64,000 nt of DNA, taken from Psococerastis gibbosa. Taxonomy: Eukaryota > Arthropoda > Insecta > Psocodea > Psocidae. Position 1 is the stretch's first letter, and each line of letters starts with the position of its first letter. The notes under the pieces were generated by a model. It had not been told where the DNA came from, searched no databases, and was given only the letters and a program-made list of their open reading frames with translations. The position numbers and the translations under genes were made by a program. Positions 1 to 12,499 of this stretch are shown here, piece after piece. The DNA is taken from positions 26,273,371-26,337,370 of the forward strand of contig OZ020487.1 of the NCBI GenBank assembly GCA_963971405.1. Reading direction: 5' to 3'.

Positions 1-2116
1 AAATTTTCCTGTCATTCATATTTAAAATGAATGTGAAGTGCCAGATGTCATTTAGTACTGATTCGCTGGAAATTGAACATTTGATGAGCGAGTAAAATCA
101 CGACAATCATTTTGCTCCGACGCGAATGCTCCTGAAATAAACCGAACCTATTTAAACTCAGGGATGCTTTGGTGCTGGAAAACTGCTTACAGAGAAAAAG
201 GTGATTTTTATTTAGCCAGTCACGGCTTATATATTTATTGTAGGCATCATGGCAACTAAGCTTGCATATTTACTTAGGATCTTTGTGTATGGCTTTTAAC
301 CAAAACCAAATGTATTACCGTGATTGAAATTTTAGTTGGCTGCTTTGCATTCTCTTTATTTAACGTAGGTAATAAAATGTTTCAGGCTCGAGCTCAGAGC
401 CTCTTGACAGATTACATTTCATAACTCTTACAGATTTTGTTGTAGATACTGTACTGGCCCACCCCAACGACACTGTCACTGTCATGTAAAAACAAGAAGG
501 CAAACGACAAATTCTCGAAATATAATTTTCATTTTTTTTAATAAGAAGACAGTAGTACAATCGCTCTAGTAAAACTTGATGCCATTCACATGGTAGGTAG
601 TGGTGATTTGCAGTTCTTACATATCAAAACAACAATGCGAAGACGCTGAAAATTTGCAGAGAAAATGTTTTGTTTCGGAACAAGGGGAAGTTACCAGTAC
701 TTTTTAATAAAAAATACATAAAATCTAGACGTTTTGTTTTTATCTGTACAGATGGCAGTGTCGGTAGACCAATTTCGTCCTTTTTTTAGAGGAAAAGTAC
801 CATACAGAGAGACCCATTAGATCATTAACAACTGTAAAGGATTGACAAACACCAATTTGATATACATTTCATAAATTGGAATTAAAGAATAGCCTCTCGT
901 GCGGGGTGCCCGACACGACCTCTTGTGTTTAATGACCCGACTCTTTCGTAACACTTGACCTCTGCCGGGTGTTTATTTCTCATCGTGTAAAGTCATGAAT
1001 TCGGGTTAGAACAGTTGCAAGTACGATTGCAGAAGAAATTGACCCCACAAGGTCGCTAATGAAATTAATAAAAACACTTAGTGAGAGGACAATTAAATAA
1101 AATAACAAAAAATAATCGCAGAACGATTAAGTTAATGAAGGCTCTGTATAGGACCGTAATGACGGCGGTCGGAGCAACATGATCTTGACTTTGTTAATGA
1201 TTTTGAAATAGACAGCGCAAGTTGCGCACGCAATGCCCAAGACATGATCACTAAAATTATCCGATATGTTTGACGTTCATGGATTAGTTCTACAGTTTCT
1301 GTTCAAAGGATCAGTCTATTAAAATTATTATTATTATTATTGAATGTAGTAACTTTACATGCAGTTGATAAGAATAACATAGGGGTACTGTTTCTAACAA
1401 GTGCGGGTACGGTATAGTACTGATTTAGGCTAAAATAGGGACAGTTCTTAATAATTTAATTTTAATTAAACCCGTGTATTAGCTGAGGTTATTCTAATCA
1501 GACCAGAAATTTCTTAATAATTTTAATCCACACTATCCCACCATTTGTCATCCTTGAGAAGTGAAATTTTAAGTAAATTTTGGGGGGAAATACTGTAAAA
1601 ATACCATAGCCTGCAGCCATTGCAGTCAACTCTAAAAATACAATAGGCCTATATTTCATTGGAAAGGGAAAACAATAATTTGACAACAGCATGATCAATA
1701 CCTACCGTATCTTAACGTTGTCCAATGTTATACATGTACCGTATACATATTTTACCATATTTTAATCTACCTACTTGATGTCAACTCTACCGATGCAACA
1801 AAGAGTTAAATAATATCATTGAACAATAAAATAGGTTATTGAGTTCATTCTGCCTCTCTTCTGATCGCTGTCGAATTTGTAACCTCCGACCTCTGTGATG
1901 CAAACATCTCACGATTGAGCCCCAAGATAGATTATGATCTTCATTCAGGTTCATATTTCATAGCATACAACCGACATGCTTAAAATATTATGTAGTGATC
2001 TGATAACACTTTAGTATCATCTAAAACAAGTACCCCGCACCTATTGTGCAGTACATAATACTGTAGTACCTTTCTTATTACTACCGTGAATGTACTGCAA
2101 TACCGACAGTGACTAC
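1..2116. other. AT-rich intergenic DNA, no gene seen
   Basis: I see no supported exon or RNA gene here; open frames are short and chance-like. The only simple repeat is an (ATT)n run at about 1323-1343, a form that also ends some LINE copies elsewhere in the window. Confidence 0.6.
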
Positions 2117-2419
2117 TAAAATACTGTACAACATTGGGGTGTACATTGCTAGTACATAGGTAGGTAGGTACCGTACCTGTTACTGATAACTTTTTAAGGA
2201 GTTTTTATGGGTTTTTAGTGGCTCATTGAACCTTGCTCTGCTAACAACCTCATTTATATTAAATATATAAATATATAAAATACTGTACAACATTGGGGTG
2301 TACATTGCTAGTACATAGGTAGGTAGGTACCGTACCTGTTACTGTTAACTTTTTAAGGAGTTTTTATGGGTTTTTTGTGGCTCATTGAACCTTGCTCTGC
2401 TAACAACCTCATTTATATT
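2117..2419. repeat. Duplicated 144-bp segment
   Basis: Two near-identical direct copies, 2117-2260 and 2276-2419, are offset by 159 bases and separated by an AT-only linker. They differ at only a few bases. Both include the run TAGGTAGGTAGGTACCGTACC and end in the same CTAACAACCTCATTTATATT. This is a recent local duplication; no coding function is apparent. Confidence 0.85.
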
Positions 2420-4349
2420 TTCAGACAGTATTGTTATTGTTACCATGTGGATTTTGGCCGCTGCCTAACCGGTAGACGTCCTCGATGCAAACTCACTCTG
2501 GCAACAAGCGACAAAAAGCGGGAACAAGTTTATCATTTACACATGATAGGCTCCTAACTATACAGGTCTCAAATTATAATCAGCTCTCAACATAACATAA
2601 CCCCTGAGACTGGCTGCCACTTAAAGCCAAGAAACTATAGTATACATAATATACTATACACTATACATATCGTACAGTAGGTAGTTCTTTTAAACTGCTC
2701 AGAAGTCCAAAATACCAATTTTTTGTTTTCTGTCCAGCATTATTGCGCGAAAGGATATGGAAATTCGCCAAGTACAATACTGTATTAGCCTACAGTATGC
2801 AATTTCAAGGATCTATATGTGACTGATGCAGATGTTACTGTTTTTATATTATGGCTTACCAAAGCCCATTATGTCTTAGCTATGGCTATGGTACCTAATT
2901 ACAGCTAACAAAACATAATGTATGAAGTTTCTATACGGTAACGGATTAAATTGTGCCACCAAATATTTTTGTTGTTGTTGTTAACAAGGTAGCCAATTAC
3001 TTGTGGTACAAGCCGCATCTCGTCCGCGTCCACTTGCTATTTCACCTTTGATGAACAATACCAGGCTACGTAATAATTTTCTTGCATTGTTGATGGCTAT
3101 CTGTTGTAACACTATCACTGCCTCATTAAACGCATATGCCACCAGCAAAGAGCATCCAGACTCCAGACACGTGGTTACCGTGTGAACATCGTAAAAATAT
3201 TAGAGAGATGTCACCAGATAGAAACTGCGGGTTGCGCAATGAAAAGTCCTGTTCCTGCAATGACTTAAATGGCTTTTAATAGCGAAACCACCAACTTACA
3301 ATCATATATTATCTACCAAACCCGGGATAGCTTTTGATTGGTGGATTTTCTGTTAGGTTACTGTATGTTCCATATTTATTATTTTCCCGTATTCACAGCT
3401 TCAACACTTCTTTACCAATGCCACGTGAATTATCTACCTAGCCTAGTCAGCGATTTTTTAAAGAACCCGAATCCATTTTTATTTTCATGGAAGTTTTGGT
3501 GGTAACATACATGTTCCAACTGCCGCTTGCTTAATATTTTTCAGCAACTATGATTGAATAATCAGGTTAGGTACTAGGTACTATAGGTACTTGTTTCAAA
3601 AGATGCCACTATGACTCGATTCAATCTGAGATATTGGGAGATAAAAAAAATTGCAAAAGGCACATAAGGCCCAAATCAGGAGTGAACTGGTGCAAACACA
3701 AAGTGAGAGCAATGTCGTGATCTGCAAGTCGTGAAATGAAGGACCTTCGGGGGGTCGGATGGGGACTTAGAACTCAAGGCACTTCGTGAAATTACTTTCG
3801 GATGTCTTATTCCTTATTGCTGTCGAAAGGAAAGTAGGTATTCCAAATTTTGGATACATATGACGCAATTTTAGGTTCATTTCTATGAAAAAGCAAATTT
3901 GCGTACGATTTTCTAGATATGAAACACAATAATTAGGTAGGCTACCTAACTATCAATTAACTCAAATAGGCTACACAGTGACAACTCGTGTAATTTAAAA
4001 TATGAAATAGCCTTAACTCAAGAAACCTTCTGGTTCTGGGGCGACATAGACTCAAAGGAGAAGCTATAAGAAGATTTGTAATAAAAAATATGTATCGCTT
4101 ACCAATTGAGCTGAAATTTGGCACAGTAGTAATCTACCATAATGAAAATACGTAGTGGCTATAAAATCAGTTGAATCAGTACGAGCTAGGCTAGCATTTC
4201 AACGTTTAAGTGACTAAAAAGTAGTATTGCACTTTGAACTTACTTTGGAAGAAAATGTGGGATCTATTGTTCGTGAAATAACGAAATGGATCACAAACCT
4301 TCATATTTCTACTTATTTTTCTTTTATTTCCAAATCTTGACTTTCTTGA
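2420..4349. other. Intergenic DNA with one unidentified frame
   Basis: No gene recognised. A 60-codon plus-strand frame at 3003-3185 has an unusually protein-like stretch (LRNNFLALLMAICCNTITAS) but no visible splice sites or domain. It may be a fragment of a transposon-derived sequence. The rest is AT-rich and featureless. Confidence 0.4.
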
Positions 4350-4551
4350 CTTTTTGTTGTTCTATTACTAAGCCAACCTAGTGGAGTTAGGGCTAAAAAG
4401 CCCTCTCTTACACTCAACTAGGATGACCCGGGACCGCCTGCTTTACACGCCCTCCAAAGCATGGCCAGAAAAAGTAGCCAGTGTGGGACTCGAACCAACA
4501 ACCTTTCGGGTGAAAGTTGGAGTCTGTACCACTACTCTACATGTCCTGACT
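4350..4551 (-). mobile_element. tRNA-derived SINE, copy 1
   Basis: Minus-strand copy of the family seen eight times in this window. In element orientation it has a pol III box A-like segment (AGAGTAGTGGTACAGACTCC), then a box B (GGTTCGAGTCC), a body with GGAGGGC and GGTCCCGGG, and the ending GGTTGGCTTAGTAATAGAAC. The 3' end lies at about 4350 and the tRNA-like head at about 4551. Confidence 0.85.
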
Positions 4552-6506
4552 AAAGATCTTCTATACGCAGAAACGTTGCCATAATATTCCGGAGGAATCG
4601 TTATGAACATCACATTCCTACGTCATAAAATATTATAATTCATCTAGGCTACACCCTTCTTGGTGTGAATGTCAGACAAATCTGTCCAAATGCGGACACA
4701 CGACTAAGGTTTTTATGGTGAAGTGGGAAATATTGAATATAATTATCATCAATATAGATGGACAAGACCAAGTCAACTAGCCAAGGCAGCTTATTGTTGA
4801 AAATAGATGACGTAAATAATAGGTCCTGACTTTCCACCCTTTACTATTAAAACGAATAGGCTACCATACTTCTTGTTACACATTTATTAATCTGATCCAT
4901 CCTTCCGAAACGGAAACAAAAACGGATCCATATGGCTATACTAATTTATTCAACTTTTTTAGCCCTTTATCTAATAGGTACGTTTAATTGTAAATTGTAT
5001 GTGGCCTAACACGTAGAAGGTAATGAGGGATTTAAAGGAAACTTTTCACGCTATTCCTCACAGTTCATTATACCACCAATTTGGCTTCATGGTCGGAACA
5101 AGCTGTTATTTGCCAGATAATTAGATGTTGCTTTGTGCGCCATAATAATTAGTTGCATGGGATAACAGGTGCTTTTATTGTTGTTGGTTGTTCGTACAGA
5201 TACAGTATGTCTTCATTTACATTTGCATTTTAACATAATGTTTAAACATCTATCTATCGTTAATATAAGTCAATGACAATATATTTTCGTAGAAGCATGT
5301 AGGTAATAAATGAATTCAGATAAAACTATGAGCCCTGACAATAGCTCACCTTCTTTTCGATTGCCCAACCTACTCGGTCCAACGAGCCTCCGTCCTACGA
5401 GCACCCTCCTCCCTCTCCGATGCGCTTGGAAACAAAACAACAGCCACAAATAATATCATAAAATTCCTAAGAGCCTCTTCTTCAACATTTAACCACCCCC
5501 CCTCCCCCTCCCCACTACTTACACAACAGAACGGATAACTCTCTACCACTAAATAATCGGTAAACATTCCCAATTTCCTAGCGCGAATTCCCAACAGGGA
5601 CCCGCGCTTTAAAAAACACAAAAAAACTGAGAATATGTAATATAGTCTAAAAATAGTCTAGAAGTTTATTGGACGGTTAATTATTGTTCCATGGCGATGG
5701 TAACGGAATTTTTTTTTTTCCCTTGTCCAGTACTCCCTGGACAAGGAGCATATATTACAATACAATAACTTACAGGCATACAATTTTTGGTAGGGTACCA
5801 AAAAACCCCTTAGGGGTTTGTCTGGTCGATAATAATAAGCATAACAATAATAAGCAATAAACATTGAACACAAATTCCAAAATAATTGTTGTGTTCAGTT
5901 CATTACCTTCTGCGGCCACTGCCTCTTAAATTCTGATTTCATCCTAGTTGAAAACATCTCAAGTATTTTCAATCAAAGCTCAAGGGCTTGGCAAACTTAG
6001 GAGACATCAATATTTACTTAAATCCTGAATCGACTGTGAGCCAAATATTGGGACAGCCATCTCAATGAGTCAAAGTTACGTTGCCCAATATCCAATATTC
6101 ATCGAGGAGCGTAGGGACAGTTTCTAAACCTATGACGGTAACCAACATTGTTAAAGCATCCAGAAGGTCACCGTGTGTTTGTAGGTTAAATACAGATAAG
6201 CAAAATCTTCTATAGCATTTTTAGTGACTTGACTTAGGCCTTAACTCCCATTGGAGTATAATACCAATACTGTGTGAAATACAATGAGCATTTTTGTTAT
6301 ACATCAACGAAAGTCAAGGAGAACAAGTATCTACATTCTGTAAATAAGCTAAAAAAAATTAATCTTCTCCTATAACGCTGTAATGACACTCATGACAATC
6401 GTTAATTATTCGACTTTTTTGATAATTATTGTGAAATCAATAAGCTTGTTAACTTTTTTTCCACATTGCTTGTTGGGTGTTTAAGCTTTTTCCAAGTTGC
6501 CTACAA
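4552..6506. other. Intergenic DNA with three small hairpins
   Basis: No gene seen. At 5721-5746 a perfect 10-bp hairpin (CCTTGTCCAG / CTGGACAAGG) is followed by two smaller palindromes at about 5787-5822 (TTGGTAGGGTACCAA and AAACCCCTTAGGGGTTT). A pyrimidine-rich stretch lies at 5390-5520. These probably mark an old short transposon. Confidence 0.4.
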
Positions 6507-8322
6507 ATGAAATATTCTGTGAAGCTTTCCAAAACAACTCTTGCGCGCCATTTCTCATTGGGTTTGTCTTTTTTTTTTTGCAGATTGTCGGAGTATTCTG
6601 CTTGGCTGTGTTCGCCGCGGCGGCACCCCAGTCCCCCCTCCAAACTGCCACCAACCCCCCCATTCCAATCCTAAGGGCTGAAATCAATCACAACGAGGAT
6701 GGCAGCTACAACTTTGCGTAAGTAGCCCACCGTATTATCGACTAGTTAGCTAGTAGAGCATTGATACGGACTCTGACTTTACTCCGAAAGGTTGTTGGTT
6801 CGAATCCCACACTGGCTACAATTTCTGGTCATGTTTGGAGGACATGTATAGCATCAGGCGGTTTCGGTTTTCCTAGTTGAGCTTTATAGTCCGTTGGAGG
6901 TTGGCTTAGTTATTGGAACAGTCATTATTTATTTATTTATTATTTATAAAACTACAGTCTACAACTGCACCACAGTACACTATACATAGGAAAGCTGAAA
7001 GAGAAATTACGCACATGTTCAGACCGTAAATGAATACCTGTTAATTTATTTCATGCAGTATGACATAGTGCCTTACTATAGGCCTCCTGCCAGTGCTCCA
7101 GTATTGGTAGAATATTACTACTCCTATGCACTCGACACCCCTATGACACTCATTATTGCTTTTCTGCTTAAACGTTATATTACAGTATTAGGAAAGCTTT
7201 GTAATGGTCCAAATGTTTGATTTCGACATTTCAGCGGATTTAGGACACGTTTTGAGGTGTACAAGAATAAAAAAAAAGTGTTTTTTACTAAATTTCCGTC
7301 GGTTACACGAAGTGTAGGTAAAGTAGTCCCCAAATAAGGAATGTTCCATTATTAGAATTTTCTTTGGATTGCTTTATTTTGATTTGACTCATGGATTCGC
7401 CCAACACTGTAACGACCCCATATCAGGTGCTCAGGTTGACTGTTCAGAGTTCATCGCCCCCAACTTTTTGTCATTTAGTCGGTGGATATTTTCTGACACA
7501 ATCCTTAATCATTTTTGTAGATATGAAACAGCTAACCAAATCCAAGCCCAGGAGCAGGGAGCGCTAAGAAACCAAGGAAGTGACGCTGAGGGTGTTGCCG
7601 TTCAGGGATCTTACTCGTACGTCGACAATGACGGCAACCAAATCTCACTTCAATACACAGCTGACGGTACGTACTACAATGAAATTTAATTAATGCTATT
7701 GGAGAAGACTCAATTGTCTGACAGTTGCCGACTACCTACCGTATTTGGCAGGTAGGAATAACAATATTCTTTCTTACTTAACGTGTCCAGGCGGAACACC
7801 TTTCATGGGTTGTCCAGTAGGTAGCGGCAGCAATATCCTTGTCAATAAGGGCGTAAACACAAAAAATGTATACTGGCTAATGAGCCACGTTGCGCTTCGG
7901 AATTAGATAGGCATAGGTATACCAACTTCTGTTGTATTGTACTTAATGCTACAACTGAAAGTGTTATTAAATATTGCAGACACAACAACACCAACTTCTT
8001 TTCCACTGGACTCAATACTCAATGAGTTGGAAAATTACGGTAGCAAAAACCCATTAAAAAGACCATAAATATTAAACTTGGGCTATGTCAATTGAAATTG
8101 ACCCACAGTAATTTTGTAGCTATGAGAAATTAGTCGATTAAGTAATTTTTTCTATGTATAATTTCAGAGAATGGTTTCATTCCACAAGGCAACCATTTGC
8201 CCGTTGCTCCTCCCATTCCCCAAGAAATCCAGGAAGCTCTCGCGAGGAACGCAGCCGAAGAAGCTAATCTGTCGCCCCAAGAACTCGAAGCTATCAACTC
8301 CGGCCGATACATCGGCAACTAA
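6507..8322 (+). CDS. RR-1 type chitin-binding cuticle protein, four exons
   Basis: Structural protein of the arthropod exoskeleton, secreted and bound to chitin through the extended Rebers-Riddiford (RR-1, soft cuticle) domain. Exons 6507-6518 (tentative), 6584-6717, 7521-7666 and 8168-8322 join in phase to about 148 residues. Exon 2 carries the signal peptide ([15 protein letters not shown]) and the lead-in [17 protein letters not shown]. Exon 3 has [13 protein letters not shown] and [13 protein letters not shown]. The exon 3-4 junction rebuilds the hallmark ADENGF, followed by PQGNHLP and PPIP. Donors gtaagt and gtacgt and acceptors tgtag and tttcag are good. The start is least certain: ATG at 6507 gives a four-residue first exon, as is usual in cuticle genes, a 65-base intron with a long T tract, and a weak donor (gtgaag). 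Another exon farther upstream is possible. Intron 2 holds a SINE. Confidence 0.9.
6740..6950 (+). mobile_element. tRNA-derived SINE, copy 2, in a cuticle gene intron
   Basis: Plus-strand copy inside the second intron of the cuticle gene. The head reads TAGTAGAGCATTGATACGGA, box B is GGTTGTTGGTTCGAATCC, and the 3' end is GGTTGGCTTAGTTATTGGAA followed by a TTTA/ATTT-rich tail. Several differences from other copies suggest it is older. Confidence 0.8.
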
Positions 8323-8486
8323 ATGACTGAATGTTCGTTATGGTTACCTGGGAGAGAATGAGGAATGAATGTGTGTGTGTTTATAAAGTTGCCAAGTTCT
8401 AACAGCTTCGCTCCACTGTTACCAATTTCATTTGTGGTGCGAGGGTGTTTGATCTCAGGACTGTTTTTACCGCGTTTTCTACGTCA

Positions 8487-8496
8487 AATAAATAAA
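8487..8496 (+). promoter_or_regulatory. Poly(A) signal of the cuticle gene
   Basis: Two overlapping AATAAA hexamers (AATAAATAAA) lie about 165 bases after the stop codon at 8320-8322, in a normal 3' UTR position. Confidence 0.65.
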
Positions 8497-9214
8497 TTAT
8501 ACAAAATATTCATGGGGTATCTTTCTTTAGTTGTAGCCCATACCTTACCGTTTTTAGGTGAATAGCCTACCTACCTGTTTAATTTGCGCAAATTAGATTG
8601 CGATTTTCAAAATTGAATTATGTGTCTGCTACTCTGCTACCTGCTGCATCATAGGGTAGTTAATTTTACCGCAGATGATCATTGTCTAAGATCAAAATTA
8701 TAATTAAGTAAAGTATCCTGAAATAAAGTACATAGTAGCCTATGTAGTATTTTTTATATAGCCTACTACATATATACACATTGCGTGTATAGCATGATCA
8801 GGCCGTAACTTTGTTTGGGTACATTTTCAACACCAAATAATACCGTATGTTCTTGTAGGAGCGGTTGAGCCAAAAGCAAAGAAATACATGTTATCATTTC
8901 GTGTACTGTCAAATCCCAGACTTTTTTACTTTCCCTGACGTAAAACAACGAGCCAATGCGAAAAAGTTGGTTGGTACTTTCTTCTAACTCGTAATAGGCT
9001 ATGTATTTTTTGTTAATGACACAAAAATTACTGCTACCTCAGCCAAATATATCAACACTACACAACACTACTAGGCCTATAAGTATTTAAACCAATGTTA
9101 AGTCGTAATAACTCTAATGAGTCAATATGGAGCTAGATTTAATGAAATTTTCTCAGCCGTAAATCAGGCAGAAACTATCTTCTTAGATCCTGTAACTGAC
9201 TGACTGACTGACTA
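8497..9214. other. Intergenic spacer
   Basis: AT-rich DNA between the cuticle gene and the retrotransposon. No exon was recognised. A (TGAC)n run at about 9196-9212 abuts the 5' truncation point of the LINE. Confidence 0.5.
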
Positions 9215-11242
9215 AGAATGGAAAAGCACCTGGCGCTGATCTTGTGACAACTAAGATGATTCAGGCCATTTATCCAATTATAAAAGACGTTCTCATCCAT
9301 GTAATAAATATAATGCTGTCCACTGCTGTGTTTCCTGACGTTCTTAAATGCACAAAAATCATTCCGATATCGAAAACACGTAATTCAAAATCAGCAAACG
9401 ACTATAGGCCGATATCTCATCACTTTATCCAAAATCTTTGAAAATGTTATAAAGACACGTTTACAAAGCACTCACACAAATTTCTTTAGTTTAAAACAAT
9501 TTGGCTTCATGCCTGGTCTAAGTACTGAAAGTGCATTGATTCACTTTACGAGACATTTATACATGGAAATATAGAAGGGAAAGAAAGTTTCTTCCATGTT
9601 TATTGATGTTTCAAAAGCTTTTGACACAATCAAACATACTGCTCTATACAATGTGTTAGAACAATCAGGAGTAAAGGGCCACTGTTTGAAGCTCATCCAG
9701 AGCTATTTGTCTGGAAGGACCCAATTCGTTGAAATTCGTCAATGCAAGAGCACTACGACTGCAGTTGAGTATGGTACACCTCAAGGAAGCGTACTTGGTC
9801 CTATTCTTTTCCTTGTGTTTCTAAATAACTTTTGTAGAGGAAAGTTTTTGGGCGAAATCACAGCATATGCTGAGGATACTTTCTTTTCTTCTTCTTTCTT
9901 CTGGTGAACAACCCTCATGGGTTGGCTTGCAGCATTTTGCTCCGGCTCTTCCACTCCGATCTTTCCTCTGCCAGCCTCTTCAGTTGTCCATACGTAGTAC
10001 AGTTGAAGTCCCTGAGCAGCTGGTCCAGGTACTCATTACGGGGGCGGCCTACCGCGGCACCTCCATACATGTGCCCTTCCAGGATCGTGTGAAGTAGCCC
10101 ATCATGGCGTATTGTGTGTCCAATCCAGTTGGCTCTCCTCTTGGCGATGGATGCCCTCACCTGATGAGGATGCTGAGGATACAGCTTTTACATATTCTAG
10201 CGAAAAAGGTTGGAATCAAAACATTGTAAATATGCAGATTGATTTACATTACATACGCTTATGGTTTGATCAGCATTCATTAACTTTAAACAGTGAAAAA
10301 ACAAAATATGTAAATTTCCATCTCTCGCCAGAGGTATGCTGTGACTCGACTCTTCGTTATCATAGTAGATCTTGCCTGAATTTGTGTGGAGTCAGTTTTG
10401 GAATTCAAAATTGCATCTGTCCTGTGATTAATAATACAGATACCACTTATTACCTTGGACTAACCTTAGATGAGCGCCTTTCGTGGAATTATCATACAGC
10501 TAAATGCCATAAAAATCTTAAAGGCTATTTGCGATTCTTCTATTATATTAGAAAATTGTGTCCAATTTCCTTGTGTCTGGAAGTTTTTCATGCTTTGGTA
10601 CAGTCCAGGCTTACATAAGCTCTCATTGCCTTTGGTGGAACTTATATTACAAAGATCAAGCCTCTGGTCACTTTACAGAAGCACTTCATTCGCATAATTT
10701 TAAATAAGCGTCGTACCGAGCCATCTTTTCCTTTTTTTCGTGAAATTAATGTTTTACCTCTTAGGTCACTTTACGTGCATAAAGTGCTGGATGTTTTTTA
10801 CCAATCCTCCGGGAACAGACCTATTGTACCCGCAAACGATAGTAGAACCCGACGTGTAGAGTCGTTTGTGCCACCTACGCCCAAAACGAAAAAAAAAACG
10901 TTTTTATATATAGGGCCAATTGAATACAATAAACTTTCTCTAGAACTTCGTGGTGCACCTACACGCAAAATATTTCAAAATAAGGTGAAACATGCAATAC
11001 TACAAAAAGACCCAGCACTTTGGAACTTCTAATAACATGCCTCTCAACATACCAAATGAATATGTACTTATATAGGCCTATATTACTACTTTAAATTTTT
11101 AGTTCTTATATTGTTATCGGCACCTTATCTTGCCTCCACGTGCAAAATGGCTGCACAATGGCAAGGGACCCAAAGAAGAAAAATGTATTATCTAAATTTA
11201 TGTAACTGAATTTATTTTGGGAATTACACTATTATTATTATT
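9215..11242 (+). mobile_element. Decayed 5'-truncated non-LTR retrotransposon (LINE)
   Basis: Plus-strand reverse-transcriptase remnant. In order: NGKAPGADLVTTKM (9215 on); NDYRPIS near 9400; a broken stretch with KQFGFMPG; FIDVSKAFDTI (9598 on); GTPQGSVLGPILF (9775-9813); and YAEDT near 9866-9880, a damaged version of the YADD-type catalytic box. A second element interrupts it at 9880-10169. The frame then resumes (LTLNSEKTKYVNFH, LGLTLDERLSWNYH) through the C-terminal HKVLDVFYQSSGN segment, ending with a stop at 11030-11032. The 3' UTR has the palindrome-like CCTTATCTTGCC / GGCAAGGGACCC and an (ATT)n tail at about 11227-11242. Frameshifts, a stop and the damaged catalytic box show it is inactive. 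The architecture fits the CR1/Jockey-like group; exact clade uncertain. Confidence 0.9.
9880..10169 (-). mobile_element. LINE 3' fragment inserted into another LINE
   Basis: A minus-strand, 5'-truncated insertion flanked by the 13-bp direct repeat ATGCTGAGGATAC at 9867-9879 and 10170-10182. Its 3' tail is the (GAA)n-like A-rich run read on the minus strand from 9880-9901. The minus-strand frame 10160-9915 encodes the typical LINE C-terminal motif RRANWIGHTIRHDGLLH, then LEGHMYGG and GRPRNEYLDQL. Duplication plus tail indicate target-primed reverse transcription. Confidence 0.9.
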
Positions 11243-11775
11243 ATATTTCCTGCAGTTTAATAATTATGCAATGGTGTCCTCCATTGGAATCCTAATAATA
11301 TTGAGGCATTAAAGTAAGGCATTAAGACGTAATCTGATGTGCAAATACTGTAGACAATATTAATTTAAAGTCATCAAATTATCATCATCATCAAAGTTAT
11401 CATGCTAAAGTATTATAGCCTAATATAACCTTTGGAATTAACATGCTCGGCAAGACAATAAATTTTTATTGTTATTTTCCATTTGGCCCAAAGTATACAA
11501 TAGTAGGCTATATTATTTAATTAAATGAATTTTTTAAATAATTTATTAAAAAAATGTAAATTAATATGACATAATAACAATACAGCTGCTGTGGCGCCTG
11601 ATTCTCTCGAAGTCTCATCGATCGAAGTTGAACTTTCGTCTGCTATTCAGTTTGTTTGACACTTCTCACTATCTCTGGCGAGTTTCTGATTAGTTTAGAT
11701 TTTGTCCAATCTTAGACCAATTTTGGAGTGATTACTATTCAGTGACTTTACTAAAGTAATTTTCAGTATTTTTCA

Positions 11776-12439
11776 ATGGCTGCACCCACAGAAACTACAC
11801 AAATTCTTGAAGGAAGGAGGACAAATCAACAGGTAGGGATCAAAATACTTGCGATTGCGCCAGGTAAGGGGCAAGTTCGATTAAATTTATGCATAAAAAA
11901 AATTACTGACATAAGAATTGGACTTGATTGGATTGGATTGATAGATTCATGTGTTATTTAGTTTGTTTTATGTAAAGTCTCTGTCATCATTGAAATTGCG
12001 AAGGGGTATAGGGAATCCTAGTGCACCTATGAAGATGATGTTACGTAACTCTGAGACTTGACTTTCAGGTTGAGTTTTTTATTCATATTATAATCAGGTG
12101 GCTTGCTGGAGTGGGCAAACCAGAAAAATTGTTTTATTAACAGTAATTTTTAATTATACTGAATTTGACTGGGTCTAAAATAAAAGATTTAGCTATTTAG
12201 CCTATTTAAATGTAGGCTGCGTTCCTTGCATTTAAATAGTTAACTAAATAATTTGAGCTTCGGTTGGGCCTGCTATTGTATCGTACATTTTGACTTTTAA
12301 AAATCAAATGGTACCGGTATTATGAACTTAGGCCTATACGTGACAGTATCACAAACTAGTATTTTGAAGGAGCTTCTTTAAATTAATAAAAATAAAAATT
12401 AATATTCTGTGGTAGGTAAAATTATCATTAACATTATTA

Positions 12440-12499
<60 letters not shown>

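Noticed and set aside
4381..4584. 67-codon plus-strand frame with VGLEPTTFRVK as a gene
   Set aside because: It lies within SINE copy 1; this peptide phrase is the usual translation of the complement of a tRNA box B.
5370..5621. 83-codon minus-strand frame as a gene
   Set aside because: It is read through pyrimidine-rich low-complexity DNA and has no splice signals or family resemblance.
9196..9212. TGAC run as a regulatory array
   Set aside because: A four-copy simple repeat at the edge of a LINE is more likely slippage or insertion debris.
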